Source of the DNA: CAMFLJ01 sp963702555
Lineage (GTDB): Bacteria > Actinomycetota > Acidimicrobiia > Acidimicrobiales > Acidimicrobilacustridaceae
Length of the DNA: 64,000 nt
Assembly: GCA_963702555.1 (NCBI GenBank)
Contig: CAVPCW010000011.1
Span: 62,001 to 126,000 of the forward strand
Direction: 5' to 3'
Position numbers and translations under genes: made by a program. Below are positions 43,369-52,097 of this stretch, in pieces. How positions within the stretch are numbered: the first letter of the stretch is position 1; the number at the start of each line of letters is the position of its first letter. The notes below the pieces were generated by a model. It had not been told where the DNA came from and did not search any database. It saw only the letters and a list, made by a program, of their open reading frames with translations.

Positions 43369-44057
43369 GCCGGGTCGCCATCGTCACCGGCGGGGCCAGC
43401 GGCATGGGCCTCGCCACCGTCGACCGCCTGCGCGACCAGGGCGTCGACGTCACCTCGTTCGACGTGCAGGGCGAGCATCCCGTCGACGTCTCCGACCAGG
43501 CCGCGGTCGAGGCCGCGGTGGCCGAGGTGCGGGCGCGCTCGGGCCCGATCGACATCGTCGTCAACGCCGCCGGCATCGGGGTCGGCGGCCTCGTCGGCGG
43601 CGACACCTACGTCGACGACTGGAACCGGGCGCTGGCCGTGAACCTCACCGGGCCGATGCTCGTGGTGCGGGCCTGCATCGACGACCTCACCGCCAGCGGC
43701 CACGGCCGCATCGTGAACGTGGCCTCCACCGAGGCGCTGTCGTCGCAGCGGTTCACCGGTGCCTACTCCGTGTCGAAGCACGGGCTGCTCGGGTTCACCC
43801 GATCGATCGCCGTCGACTACGCCCGCACCGGGCTCACCTCGAACTGCATCTGCCCGGGCGCCACCGACACGCCGATGGTCGCCGGCATACCGCCCGAGCG
43901 CCGGGCCGAGTTCATCCGCCGCAACGTGCCGATGGGTCGGTGGGGAACCGCCGACGAGATCGCCTACATGATCGTCTCGCTCACGTCGGTGGAGGCGTCG
44001 TTCGTCAACGGCGCGGTGATCACCGTCGACGGCGGCATGACGGCCAAGGGCCCCTGA
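43365..44057 (+). CDS. Short-chain dehydrogenase/reductase
   Basis: 230 aa classical SDR. Cofactor motif TGGASGMGLA at the N-terminus, NAAGIGVGG, catalytic Ser in NVASTEALSS and YSVSK with Tyr and Lys. The acidic residue after beta2 (SFDVQGEH) suggests NAD(H). The C-terminus ends VNGAVITVDGGM. Translationally coupled to the hypothetical gene upstream. Substrate unknown. Confidence 0.88.
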   Translation: MSRVAIVTGGASGMGLATVDRLRDQGVDVTSFDVQGEHPVDVSDQAAVEAAVAEVRARSGPIDIVVNAAGIGVGGLVGGDTYVDDWNRALAVNLTGPMLVVRACIDDLTASGHGRIVNVASTEALSSQRFTGAYSVSKHGLLGFTRSIAVDYARTGLTSNCICPGATDTPMVAGIPPERRAEFIRRNVPMGRWGTADEIAYMIVSLTSVEASFVNGAVITVDGGMTAKGP

Positions 44058-44081
44058 CCCGCTGGTCGGTTCCTTCGGGGC

Positions 44082-45050
44082 TCAGGGGATGAGGGCGACC
44101 TTGCCGGCGACCTTGCGCCCGGCGAGGTCGCGCAGGGCCTGTCCGGCCTGCTCGAGGGGGTAGGTCGTCGGCTCCACGGGGCGCAGTCGCCCCTCGCCGA
44201 TCATGGCGAGGACCTGCTCGATCAGGGCCTGGTTCTCCTCGGGGAAGCGCCCGGCCCATCCGCCCCACTCCACGCCCACGACCTGCCGGTTGCGCAGCAG
44301 GATCTGGTTGGCGGGCATCTGGGGGATGCCGCCGACGAAGCCGATCACGAGGTGGGTGCCCTCGTTGCCGAGCGCCCGCAGGCAGGTGGCGCCGAGCTCA
44401 CCACCGACGGGGTCGTAGACGAAGTCGACGCCGCCGCCCGACAGCTCCTTGGCCCGTTCCTTCACGTCCTCGGTAGAGGAGTCGATGAGGGCGACGGCAC
44501 CGGCCTGGCGGGCGAGCTCGAGCTTCTCGGGGCTCGACGCGGCGGCATAGACCTCCAACCCGAGGGCGGTGCCCAGGTCGACGGCGGCCAGGCCGACGCC
44601 GCCGCCGGCGCCGAGCACGAGCATGCGCTGCCCGGGGCTGGTGGTCACGCGCCGGCTGAGGGCGAACCAGCCGGTGAGGTAGCTCTGCATGAACGTGGCC
44701 GCCTGGCCGTCGCTCAGGGTGTCCGGGAGGGAGAGGCACCGATCGGCGCGGGCCACGGCCTCGCTCACGTAGCCGCCGATGCCGGGGCTGGCGAAGACGC
44801 GCTCGCCGATCGACCGCCCGGTCACGTTCTCCCCGACCTCGGTGATGCGACCCACGATCTCCATGCCCGGCACGAACGGCGCCGGGATCTTGACCTGGTA
44901 GAGGCCCTGCACCATCAGGCCCTCGACGTAGTTCACCCCGCATGCGGTGACGTCGATCCGCACGTCGTCGGGGCCGAGCGGTGGCGACGGCCGCTCCTCG
45001 ACCACGAGGTTCTGGACCGGTCCCCACTCCTGGCACACGACGGCACGCAT
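44082..45050 (-). CDS. Zinc-independent quinone oxidoreductase-like (MDR) protein
   Basis: 322 aa. NADPH:quinone oxidoreductase type: CGVNYVEGLMVQGLYQVK, PFVPGMEIVGRITEVGENV, nucleotide site MLVLGAGGGVGLAAVDLG, and GGVDFVYDPVGGELG. No zinc-site Cys cluster. C-terminus AGQALRDLAGRKVAGKVALI is typical. ATG start 45050. Divergent from an enoyl-CoA hydratase gene 106 bp away. Likely reduces enoyl-type or quinone substrates; substrate not known. Confidence 0.85.
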   Translation of the reverse strand: MRAVVCQEWGPVQNLVVEERPSPPLGPDDVRIDVTACGVNYVEGLMVQGLYQVKIPAPFVPGMEIVGRITEVGENVTGRSIGERVFASPGIGGYVSEAVARADRCLSLPDTLSDGQAATFMQSYLTGWFALSRRVTTSPGQRMLVLGAGGGVGLAAVDLGTALGLEVYAAASSPEKLELARQAGAVALIDSSTEDVKERAKELSGGGVDFVYDPVGGELGATCLRALGNEGTHLVIGFVGGIPQMPANQILLRNRQVVGVEWGGWAGRFPEENQALIEQVLAMIGEGRLRPVEPTTYPLEQAGQALRDLAGRKVAGKVALIP

Positions 45051-45156
45051 GGCCGGAGCGTAGGCCGCGTCGGATCGGGCGACCTCCCGCCGCCGGCCCT
45101 GGCAACATGCACCCACGAGCGCGCACGTCAGGTGCGCCCGCACAGGGGGAAAGACC

Positions 45157-45978
45157 ATGACCGACTGGGTCCTCATCGACGAGCCCGCGCCGCACGTGAA
45201 GCGCATCACCATGAACCGGCCGGAGAAGCGCAACGCGCTGAACCACCCGCTGCGCGGCGCCATCCTCGAGGCGCTCTACGAGGGCGACAAGGACGAGAAC
45301 GTCCACGTGCAGATCATCCGGGGCGCCGGTCCGTCGTTCTCCGCCGGCTACGACCTCGGCGACGGCAACGAAGGCCACGAGTACCCCTTCTACACGCCCG
45401 GTGGCGACGGCCAGTGGCCCCGTCACGTCACCGAGGGCTGGATGGGCATCTGGGACCTCGCCAAGCCGGTCATCGCCCAGGTCCACGGCTACTGCCTCGC
45501 CGGCGGCTCCGAGCTGGCCACCGGGTGCGACCTCGTCGTCATGGCCGAGGACGCCCAGATGGGCTACCCGGCCGTGCGCTTCGGCGTGCCCGACATGCAC
45601 TTCCACGCCTGGTTCCTGGGCATGCGCCGGGCGATGGACATGATGGTCACGGGCGACTCCATCAACGGCATCGAGGCGGTCGCCGAGGGCTGGGCCAACA
45701 AGTGCTTCCCGGCCGACCAGCTCGACGAGGAGACGGTGAAGTACGCCTCACGCATCGCCGCCCTGCCGCCCGAGGTCGTGCAGCTCAACAAGCGCGTCGT
45801 GCACCGCCAGATGGACTACATGGGCATGCGCTCGGGCATCCGGGCCGGCACCGAGCTGTGCGCCATCGGCACCCACACCAAGGCCATGGCCGACTTCGTG
45901 GGCAACACCAAGGAGAAGGGCCTCACCGGCGCCCTCACCGAGCGCGACGCCAAGTTCGGCGACTACCGCACCAGCTGA
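45157..45978 (+). CDS. Enoyl-CoA hydratase/isomerase family protein
   Basis: 273 aa crotonase. First oxyanion-hole strand PSFSAGYDLGDGNEGHEY, second YCLAGGSELATGCDLVVMAE. The region that normally carries the second catalytic Glu is VRFGVPDMHFHAWFLGMRRA, which differs from hydratases (no GGTQRL), so hydration is not assured; isomerase, hydrolase or a dehalogenase-like reaction is possible. GGGGGAAAG precedes the ATG. Followed by a long hairpin at 45985. Confidence 0.85.
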   Translation: MTDWVLIDEPAPHVKRITMNRPEKRNALNHPLRGAILEALYEGDKDENVHVQIIRGAGPSFSAGYDLGDGNEGHEYPFYTPGGDGQWPRHVTEGWMGIWDLAKPVIAQVHGYCLAGGSELATGCDLVVMAEDAQMGYPAVRFGVPDMHFHAWFLGMRRAMDMMVTGDSINGIEAVAEGWANKCFPADQLDEETVKYASRIAALPPEVVQLNKRVVHRQMDYMGMRSGIRAGTELCAIGTHTKAMADFVGNTKEKGLTGALTERDAKFGDYRTS

Positions 45979-45984
45979 CCACAC

Positions 45985-46043
45985 CCCTCGTTCTTGTCGC
46001 GCTTCCCTGTCGCCGGCGACGTGAAAGCGCGACAAGAACGGGG
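45985..46043. repeat. Long two-tier inverted repeat after the crotonase gene
   Basis: Outer arms CGTTCTTGTCGCGCTT (45989-46004) and exact complement (46025-46040), extended by CCC/GGG across a one-base bulge; the loop holds the palindrome GTCGCCGGCGAC (46009-46020). It begins 7 nt after the stop. Terminator function plausible, no T-tract. Confidence 0.8.
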
Positions 46044-46093
46044 TGGGCGGGTGGGGATTGGTCGGTCGGGCGATGTGATGGGACGATCTGAAG

Positions 46094-46906
46094 ATGGTTG
46101 ACACTGCCAAGGACCTGACCGGACGCGACCTGACCGGGAAGGTGGCGATGGTCGTGGGTGCCGGGCCCGGCCTGGGCCGGGCGTGCGCGCTCGCCTTTGC
46201 CCACGACGGCGCCGACGTCGTGGTGTCGGCCCGGCGGGCCGAGCCCCTGGCCGAGCTGGCGGCGGAGATCGCGGCCGAGACCGGGCGTCGCGTCGAGCCG
46301 ATCGTGTCGGACCTCTCCGACCTCGACTCGCTGATCGCACTCGTCGACGAGGCCGTGGCCCGCATGGGTGGCGTCGACGCCCTCGTCACCGTGGCCACCG
46401 CGGGCGGCGGGCAGATCGCCGTCGACGAGGCCGACTGGGACATGTGGCGCCACGCCTTCCAGGTCAACGTGATCGGCACCATGGAGGTCAGCCGGTGCGC
46501 GGCCCGCTCGATGGCCACCCGGGGCGGCGGGTCGATCGTGCACGTCAGCACCTTCGGCACCCATTCGATGCCGGCCCGCCAGGCGGCCTACACCTCCACC
46601 AAGCAGGCGGCCATGACGGCCTCGAAGACCCTGGCCAAGGAGCTCGGCGCCCAGGGCACCCGGGTCAACGTCGTGACCCCCGGCTACATCACCGGCGAGC
46701 CGCTCGACCAGCTGTTCCAGGGCGTGGCCGACCGCACCGGCGAGAGCATCGAGGCCGTGTCCGCCCGCATGGCGAAGACGGCAGCGTTGCGGCGCCACGT
46801 CGACCCCGAGGACATCGCGGAGGCCGTGCTGTTCCTCTGCTCCGACCGTGGTCGGGGCGTCACCGGCGTCGAGATCCCCGTCACCGCCGGCCAGCACCCG
46901 CTCTAG
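46094..46906 (+). CDS. Short-chain dehydrogenase/reductase
   Basis: 270 aa. Cofactor motif VVGAGPGLGRACA, catalytic Ser in HVSTFGTHSMPARQ, then YTSTK. Contains ATAGGGQIAVDEADWD where most SDRs have NNAG, an atypical sequence in that loop. C-terminal GVTGVEIPVTAGQHPL. Start at ATG 46094 after the hairpin at 45985, so it may have its own promoter. Substrate unknown; lipid or steroid derivatives are plausible given the neighbouring crotonases. Confidence 0.85.
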   Translation: MVDTAKDLTGRDLTGKVAMVVGAGPGLGRACALAFAHDGADVVVSARRAEPLAELAAEIAAETGRRVEPIVSDLSDLDSLIALVDEAVARMGGVDALVTVATAGGGQIAVDEADWDMWRHAFQVNVIGTMEVSRCAARSMATRGGGSIVHVSTFGTHSMPARQAAYTSTKQAAMTASKTLAKELGAQGTRVNVVTPGYITGEPLDQLFQGVADRTGESIEAVSARMAKTAALRRHVDPEDIAEAVLFLCSDRGRGVTGVEIPVTAGQHPL

Positions 46907-46911
46907 CTGCT

Positions 46912-46962
46912 GTTCTGGTGGAGGTCTGATGTCGGAATCCGACACGGAACCTCCACCAGAAC
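46912..46962. repeat. Two-tier inverted repeat between convergent genes
   Basis: Outer arms GTTCTGGTGGAGGT (46912-46925) and exact complement (46949-46962), inner stem TGTCGG/CCGACA (46930-46935/46939-46944) with loop AAT. It fills the gap between the SDR stop at 46906 and the crotonase stop at 46978 and probably terminates both. Confidence 0.8.
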
Positions 46963-46977
46963 GAGAGAGGGCGGGAC

Positions 46978-47730
46978 TCAGCGGAAGTCGGCGACGCGGG
47001 CCTCGGTGTCGGTGATGGCGTAGGCGGCGGTGGCCTCGTAGGCGAGCCCGGCGGCCATGTCGGAGTCGAGGGCGGCGCGGTAGAGGTCCTTGTAGGCGGC
47101 GAGCGAGCCCGGGCTGTTGGCCAGCAGGGTGGCGACCAGCTCGTCGACGGCGGCGTCGAGCTCGGCGAGCGGTACCGAACGGGCGGCCAGCCCCCACGCC
47201 GCCGCGTCCACGCCGGTGAAGGTGCGGGCGGTGTAGCTCAGCTCTCGCGCCCGGGCGACGCCGACGAGGCGGATCAGGCGCTGGCTCATGCCCCAGGTGG
47301 GGCGGAGGCCGAACTTGGCGTGGGTGTCGCCGAACTTCGCCTCGTCGGCGGCGACGATGAGGTCGCAGGCCAGGGCCAGCTCGAGGGCGCCGGTGAAGCA
47401 GAAGCCGTTGACCTTGGCGATCACGACCTTCGGCATCGACGTGAGCAGCTCGATGGCCCGCCGGGCGGGGAGGTCGAGCACGTCGCCGACCGAGCCGCCC
47501 TCGAGCGAGCGACCCTCCAACGACTTGAGGTCGACCCCGGAGCTGAAGGCCCGGCCGTCGCCGGTGAGCACGACCACCCGCACGGTGGGGTCGTTGGAGA
47601 CGTTCAGCAGGGCGTCGCCGAGCGCGACCAGCATCGACGGCGTCAGCGCGTTGAGGGCGTCGGGCCGGGAGATGGTCACCGTGGCCACGGCGCCGTCGGT
47701 GGCGGTGAGGATGTTCGGGTTGTCGGTCAC
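46978..47730 (-). CDS. Enoyl-CoA hydratase/isomerase family protein
   Basis: 250 aa crotonase with GTG start at VTDNPN. VTISRPDALNALTPSMLVAL near the N-terminus, oxyanion strands GRAFSSGVDLKSL and FCFTGALELALACDLIVA. The active-site helix is KFGLRPTWGMSQRLIRLVG, close to ordinary hydratase/isomerases. Belongs to CoA-ester degradation, together with the acyl-CoA dehydrogenase at 49.8 kb by context. Single gene on the minus strand. Confidence 0.88.
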   Translation of the reverse strand: MTDNPNILTATDGAVATVTISRPDALNALTPSMLVALGDALLNVSNDPTVRVVVLTGDGRAFSSGVDLKSLEGRSLEGGSVGDVLDLPARRAIELLTSMPKVVIAKVNGFCFTGALELALACDLIVAADEAKFGDTHAKFGLRPTWGMSQRLIRLVGVARARELSYTARTFTGVDAAAWGLAARSVPLAELDAAVDELVATLLANSPGSLAAYKDLYRAALDSDMAAGLAYEATAAYAITDTEARVADFR

Positions 47731-47884
47731 GGCGCAGCTCTCCCGGGTCGGCTCGGACCGATGTTCCCACGGCCGGCCTCCGGGGCGGTGTGACGGGATC
47801 GTCCTGGCATCAGGGGTGGAGTTGCACCACCATGGATGTGGACGGGCGGCGGCGGGCTGTCCGGCGACTCGGTGGAGCCCACCC

Positions 47885-48031
47885 ATGTCCCAGCAGCAGG
47901 CACCCTCGGAGCCCCCCAACGGAAAGGCGCCCGCGTACCCCTCGCTGGCGGCTCACGTCGCCGTGTGGCTCGCCCTTGTCGTCTTCCTGGTGGCCCTGGC
48001 CCTCATGGCCTGGGGCGCGTCCTCGAACTGA
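47885..48031 (+). CDS. Single-pass small membrane protein, 48 aa
   Basis: ATG with GGTGGAG 9 nt upstream. A polar Gln/Pro-rich N-terminus (MSQQQAPSEPPNGKAPAYPS) is followed by a single membrane segment VAVWLALVVFLVALALMAWG and a few end residues. A bidirectional terminator hairpin follows at 48047. No family recognised. Confidence 0.5.
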   Translation: MSQQQAPSEPPNGKAPAYPSLAAHVAVWLALVVFLVALALMAWGASSN

Positions 48032-48046
48032 GCCCGCCCCGGAACT

Positions 48047-48082
48047 CCTGGAGGGCCCCGGCGATCGCCGAGGCCCTCCAGG
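48047..48082. terminator. Bidirectional hairpin terminator
   Basis: 11-bp stem CCTGGAGGGCC / GGCCCTCCAGG around a 14-nt loop that contains the palindrome CGGCGATCGCCG. It lies between the small membrane protein gene and the convergent binding-protein gene. Confidence 0.65.
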
Positions 48083-48110
48083 GGATTGCTGTGCCAGGTG
48101 ACGTGGGAGC

Positions 48111-49514
48111 TCAGCCGCCGGTGTAGACGGTGCTCTTGCGATCGGCGTCGAGCTTGGCGGCGGTGACCGCGGGGATGTCGGTGACCTTCTGGACGTAGGC
48201 GGGGTTGCAGGCGAACTCACCCTCGTTGGAGGGAGCGTCCTGCACGAACGTGGTGCCGTCCATGCGCAGCACCATGACGCATGCCGGCGGGATGTTCTCC
48301 GCCGGGTTGGTCTCGGCGTGAAGGCCTCCACCGGTCCAGCTCGTGATCTTGGCCAGGTTGTCGAGCACGCACTGGCGGGTCAGATCGGCACCGCACTCCT
48401 TGGCGGCGGTGGCCCACAGGAGGAAGGCCGAGGTGGCCTGGGCCCCGAGCAACGCAGGCTTGTTGCCGTCGGCCTCGACGAGGTCGACGTACTGCTGGGT
48501 GGCAGGGTTGGAGGCGGCCTGCTCGAAGGGCGTGAACGCCATGCGCATGTACACCCGGTCGGAGTTGCCGGCGACGTTCGCGTTGGCGAAGTCCTGGGTG
48601 TAGAAGTTGGCGTCGGTGACCCAGATGGGCGCGAAGTCGGCCTGGGCCGAGGCATCGAGCAGGTTCTGGAAGTTCGGCAGGGGGGAGCCGACGAAGTAGA
48701 CGGCCTCGGCGCCGCAGTCCTTCAGCTTCTGGATGTACGGGGCCCACTGGGCCACGCCGGCGATCGGGTAGACGAGTCGGCAGTCCTGGTCGAACTCCCA
48801 GCCCCAGCTCGGGTAGGTGGCGACGACCTTGTTCTCGACCTCGACGTTGGCGGCGAAGTCGGCGTAGACGGTGGCGGCCTTCTTGACCTGGGTGGGGAAC
48901 TGCTGGGCCAGGAGGTCGGCACTACCGGTCGGCGTGAGGTCGACCGGGTTCGGCACCGCGACGTAGGTCATCGGGCCGTGGGCCACCGTGGCGCTCACGG
49001 TGTAGCCGGGGACCTGGGGGAGCTTGCAGTTGACCCGGGCCTCCTCGGCGCCGCCGTCGAGGGCCCAGCCCTGACCGACGAGCATGAAGACCTGGGTGCA
49101 GGCCTCGGCCATGGCGTTGTTGGCGTTGAGGATCGCGGCGTCGTAGTAGTTGCCCTTGACCGTGCGCCCGTTGATGCCACCCTGTTCGTTGCACCAGTCG
49201 ATCATCGCTTCGACGGCCTCGGACATCTCCTTGTTGAGGCCGGGGGCCGCTTGGTAGCCGGCGTCGTCGCCGTAGCCGATGGTGACGCTGTCGGCCGTGA
49301 CACCCTGTTCGCCGGCGGGGGCGCTGTTGGTGCCCTCGGCCGGGCCGCAGGGGGAGGCGAGGTCGCCGAAGCCGTCGGAGCCCGACGCGGCTGTGGTGGT
49401 GTCGGTCGAGCCGCCTCCACCGTCGGAGGAGTCGGATCGGCCCCCACCGCAAGCTGCGGCGAGCAGCGCCAAGGCCGTGAGGACGACGATGAGTCCTCGA
49501 TGTGTGGTGCGCAT
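48111..49514 (-). CDS. Branched-chain amino acid/urea-type ABC transporter substrate-binding lipoprotein
   Basis: 467 aa. Lipoprotein signal with LAAAC (about residue 22) and a Gly/Ser/Thr linker. The mature part has the periplasmic binding type I fold: VTADSVTIGYGDDAGY, INGRTVKGNYYDAA, KKAATVYADFAANVEVENKV and CGAEAVYFVGSPLPNFQNLL. Several Cys occur, probably as extracytoplasmic disulfides. No permease or ATPase genes are nearby, so the transporter partners are elsewhere or it acts as an orphan sensor. Ligand unknown. Confidence 0.85.
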   Translation of the reverse strand: MRTTHRGLIVVLTALALLAAACGGGRSDSSDGGGGSTDTTTAASGSDGFGDLASPCGPAEGTNSAPAGEQGVTADSVTIGYGDDAGYQAAPGLNKEMSEAVEAMIDWCNEQGGINGRTVKGNYYDAAILNANNAMAEACTQVFMLVGQGWALDGGAEEARVNCKLPQVPGYTVSATVAHGPMTYVAVPNPVDLTPTGSADLLAQQFPTQVKKAATVYADFAANVEVENKVVATYPSWGWEFDQDCRLVYPIAGVAQWAPYIQKLKDCGAEAVYFVGSPLPNFQNLLDASAQADFAPIWVTDANFYTQDFANANVAGNSDRVYMRMAFTPFEQAASNPATQQYVDLVEADGNKPALLGAQATSAFLLWATAAKECGADLTRQCVLDNLAKITSWTGGGLHAETNPAENIPPACVMVLRMDGTTFVQDAPSNEGEFACNPAYVQKVTDIPAVTAAKLDADRKSTVYTGG

Positions 49515-49687
49515 TGGAATGGGTCCCCCACTGCGATCAGGCCCGTCGGGCCGGCTGACGATCGTGACGGCTGTCACTGACCGCGGGGTCATAATAGAAC
49601 ATCGATAGATAACAACGCTACAATCTGATGGGACGGAGCCGAGTGCCGCCTGGTCACGGCGCGGGCACCCGACGGGAACGACAAGTG

Positions 49688-49697
49688 ACCGATCGGT
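49688..49697. promoter_or_regulatory. Palindrome ACCGATCGGT, possible TetR operator
   Basis: A perfect 10-bp palindrome 57 bp upstream of the acyl-CoA dehydrogenase GTG and directly before TAAGAAT, a possible -10. A TetR-type gene lies just downstream of the dehydrogenase. The rest of the gap 49515-49753 includes an AT-rich stretch at 49590-49628 that may hold promoters; no gene was seen. Confidence 0.35.
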
Positions 49698-49753
49698 AAG
49701 AATGCGGGGGCCGAATCGGGCCGCCGCGCCCACGAGGGGGAGGACACGCCGCC

Positions 49754-50941
49754 GTGTACAGCGACCAGGACATCGCCAAGAAGACCGAGGAGCTCGTCGA
49801 GGACTGCCGTGAGTTCCTCGACGACCAGTTCCGCTTCCGTGGCGCCCAGTACGACGCCGGCCTGGCGATGGTCCACTTCCCCGAGGGCTACGGCGGCCTC
49901 GACGGCAACCGCGGCCAGCAGGCGATCGTCGACGACATCCTGCGCGCCAACGGCGTCACCTACGAGGACCTGCGCATCAACCCCATCGGCATCGGCATGG
50001 GCGCCCCCACCGTGCTCGCCTACGGCTCCGAGGAGCTGAAGGAGAAGCACATCCGCCGGATCTTCACCGGTGAGGACGTGTGGTGCCAGCTGTTCTCCGA
50101 GCCCACCAACGGCTCCGACGTGGCCGGCATCCCCAGCCGTGCCGTCAAGGACGGCGACGAGTGGGTCGTCAACGGCCAGAAGGTCTGGACCACCCTCGCC
50201 CACACCTCCAACTACGGGATGCTCCTCACCCGCACCGACCCCGACGTGCCCAAGCACAAGGGCCTCAGCTACTTCGTGCTCGACATGCACGCCCCCGGCG
50301 TCGAGGTGCGGCCGCTCTACCAGATGACCGGTGAGGCGGAGTTCAACGAGGTCTTCATGACCGACGTGCGCATCCACGACTCGCAGCGCCTCGGCGACGA
50401 GGGCGAGGGCTGGCGCGTCGCCACCACCACCCTGATGAACGAGCGGGTCGCCCTGGCCGGCGGTCCCGCGCCGAGGGGCTCCGGCATCATCGGCGACCTC
50501 GTGAAGGTCTGGGAAGCCCGCAAGGACGAGCTCGAGGGCGCCGAGCGCGCCGTGTGGCGTGACCGCGTCATGGCGCTCTGGGTCGACGCCGAGATCGTGC
50601 GTCTCACCAACGCCCGGGCCAAGGCCTCGGCCATCGGCGGCAACCCCGGCCCCGAGGGCTCGGTGGCCAAGCTGGCCTCGGCCGAGCTGAGCCAGGCCGT
50701 GAACTCGGCCATCGTCGACCTGCTCGGGGCCGAGGGCATGCTCCACACGCCCGGCTACCCGATGACCCGCAGCAGCGACGCCATGCGCACCCGCACCGGC
50801 CGCTTCCTGCGCTCGCGGGCCAACACCATCGAGGGCGGCACCTCGGAGATCATGCGCAACATCCTCGGCGAGCGCATGCTCGGGCTCCCCGGCGACGTGC
50901 GCGTCGACAAGGACCTCCCCTGGAGCCAGATCCCGAAGTAG
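49754..50941 (+). CDS. Acyl-CoA dehydrogenase family protein
   Basis: 395 aa FAD enzyme introducing a C2-C3 double bond in acyl-CoA. GTG start with GGGGGAGGA about 10 nt upstream. Seen: GYGGLDGNRGQQAIVDDILR, WCQLFSEPTNGSDVAG (FAD/substrate loop), VNGQKVWTTLAHTSNYGMLL, and C-terminal ANTIEGGTSEIMRNILGERM. The short N-terminal helical domain resembles FadE enzymes that act on steroid or bulky acyl-CoAs in actinobacteria. A TetR regulator and a promoter palindrome are nearby. Confidence 0.92.
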   Translation: MYSDQDIAKKTEELVEDCREFLDDQFRFRGAQYDAGLAMVHFPEGYGGLDGNRGQQAIVDDILRANGVTYEDLRINPIGIGMGAPTVLAYGSEELKEKHIRRIFTGEDVWCQLFSEPTNGSDVAGIPSRAVKDGDEWVVNGQKVWTTLAHTSNYGMLLTRTDPDVPKHKGLSYFVLDMHAPGVEVRPLYQMTGEAEFNEVFMTDVRIHDSQRLGDEGEGWRVATTTLMNERVALAGGPAPRGSGIIGDLVKVWEARKDELEGAERAVWRDRVMALWVDAEIVRLTNARAKASAIGGNPGPEGSVAKLASAELSQAVNSAIVDLLGAEGMLHTPGYPMTRSSDAMRTRTGRFLRSRANTIEGGTSEIMRNILGERMLGLPGDVRVDKDLPWSQIPK

Positions 50942-50976
50942 GGATCAGGTCGAGCCCTGCCCTTGGCCGGAGCGGC

Positions 50977-51666
50977 TCAGCGCGTGGTGCGGGGGCGCCT
51001 CTTCGCCGCGGGCTTCGGCTCCTCCGGTGGCAGTGTCATCGACCGGCCGAAGCGGGCGGCCATGTCACCCCAGCTCTTCTTCGAGCGGGGCTCGATGCCG
51101 AGTGCCTCGACCACCCCGAGGCCGACCTCGGCCGCCCAGGTGTAGAGCAGCGCGTCGCGGACGTCGACGGACGGGTCGATGCCGAGAGCGTCGCGGTGCT
51201 CCTCGTAGCGGGCGGCCCAGTCGTCGAGGTGGGCCAGCTGTTCGTCGCGCAACCGCTCCCGGGTCTCGTCGTCGGTGAGGGCGGCCGCCGCCCCCTGGAG
51301 GATGAGTGCCCTGAGCTCACGGCGCTCGGGGTAGCGCCGGCTGATGTCACGGAGGGTGTCGACGTGCGAGGTGCCGACACCGAAGAGCACACTGGCCTCG
51401 AGCTCGGAGCTGGTGCGGGAGCTGATGGCCTCGGCCAGGAGCTCGGCCTTGTTGCGGAAGTGGCCGTAGATGGCGCCGGTGGTGAGGTTGGCGTCGCGGG
51501 CGATGTCGCGGATCGAGGTCTGGAGGTAGCCCTGGGTGGAGAACAGTTGGGCCGCCAGCTCGATGAGCGCGGCGCGGGTGGCAACGGCCTTGGCGCTGGT
51601 GCGCAGGGGCGGTCGTGGGACGGCCGCCCGCTTGGCGGGCCCTGCCGGTCGAGGGGTGGTTGCCAT
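50977..51666 (-). CDS. TetR/AcrR family transcriptional regulator
   Basis: 229 aa. The N-terminal extension is Pro/Arg-rich; the HTH is in TRAALIELAAQLFSTQGYLQ, TSIRDIARDANLTTGAIYGHFRNKAELLAEAI. The C-terminal ligand domain ends in a basic tail. It converges on the acyl-CoA dehydrogenase gene; the palindrome at 49688 is a candidate binding site. Ligand unknown, acyl-CoA by context. Confidence 0.9.
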   Translation of the reverse strand: MATTPRPAGPAKRAAVPRPPLRTSAKAVATRAALIELAAQLFSTQGYLQTSIRDIARDANLTTGAIYGHFRNKAELLAEAISSRTSSELEASVLFGVGTSHVDTLRDISRRYPERRELRALILQGAAAALTDDETRERLRDEQLAHLDDWAARYEEHRDALGIDPSVDVRDALLYTWAAEVGLGVVEALGIEPRSKKSWGDMAARFGRSMTLPPEEPKPAAKRRPRTTR

Positions 51667-51715
51667 CGGACGCTCATTCTTGCCGACCCTGCTCGACGGA
51701 GGTGACGACCGGTGA

Positions 51716-52097
51716 TCAGAGGTGGCGCTGCCCGAACTCCAGGAGATGACCATCGGGATCGTGCACGAAGGCGATGGTGACCTTGTGGGCCTCGAGGTGC
51801 CGAGGCGGGGCGACGTCGCCTGCCCCGGCGGCGAGAGCCCGCTCGTAGAGGCTCCTGGGCATCGTCGGTGGCGAGGTACACCTTCCACATCCCGCCGCCT
51901 GCGTCGACGGGCCCCTGCTGGGCGGAGTGTCGGGCGAGCATCAGCTGGGAGCCGCCCTCCGACGAGCCGAGCAGGACCTCGCGGACGTCAGGGGTCTCGA
52001 TCCGGGCGAGCACCTCGAGCCCGAGCACCTCGACGTAGAAGCGCTCCGAGCGCTCGAGGTCGCTGACGTTGATGGCGACGTTGCCGATCGTCGTCAC
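51716..52097 (-). CDS. Glyoxalase/VOC family protein (one frameshift)
   Basis: About 126 aa once a +1 frameshift near 51850 is bridged (GAGCCTC where GAGCTC is expected). N-terminal half MTTIGNVAINVSDLERSERF and REVLLGSSEGGSQLMLARHS; C-terminal half LYERALAAGAGDVAPP and VTIAFVHDPDGHLLEFGQRH with the His/Glu metal-ligand pattern of VOC proteins. GTG start overlaps the stop of the SDR gene (GTGA). Probable metal-dependent lyase, isomerase or dioxygenase; substrate unknown. Confidence 0.82.

Noticed and set aside
48111..49514. Complete ABC importer
   Set aside because: Only the binding protein is present; no permease or ATPase gene flanks it.
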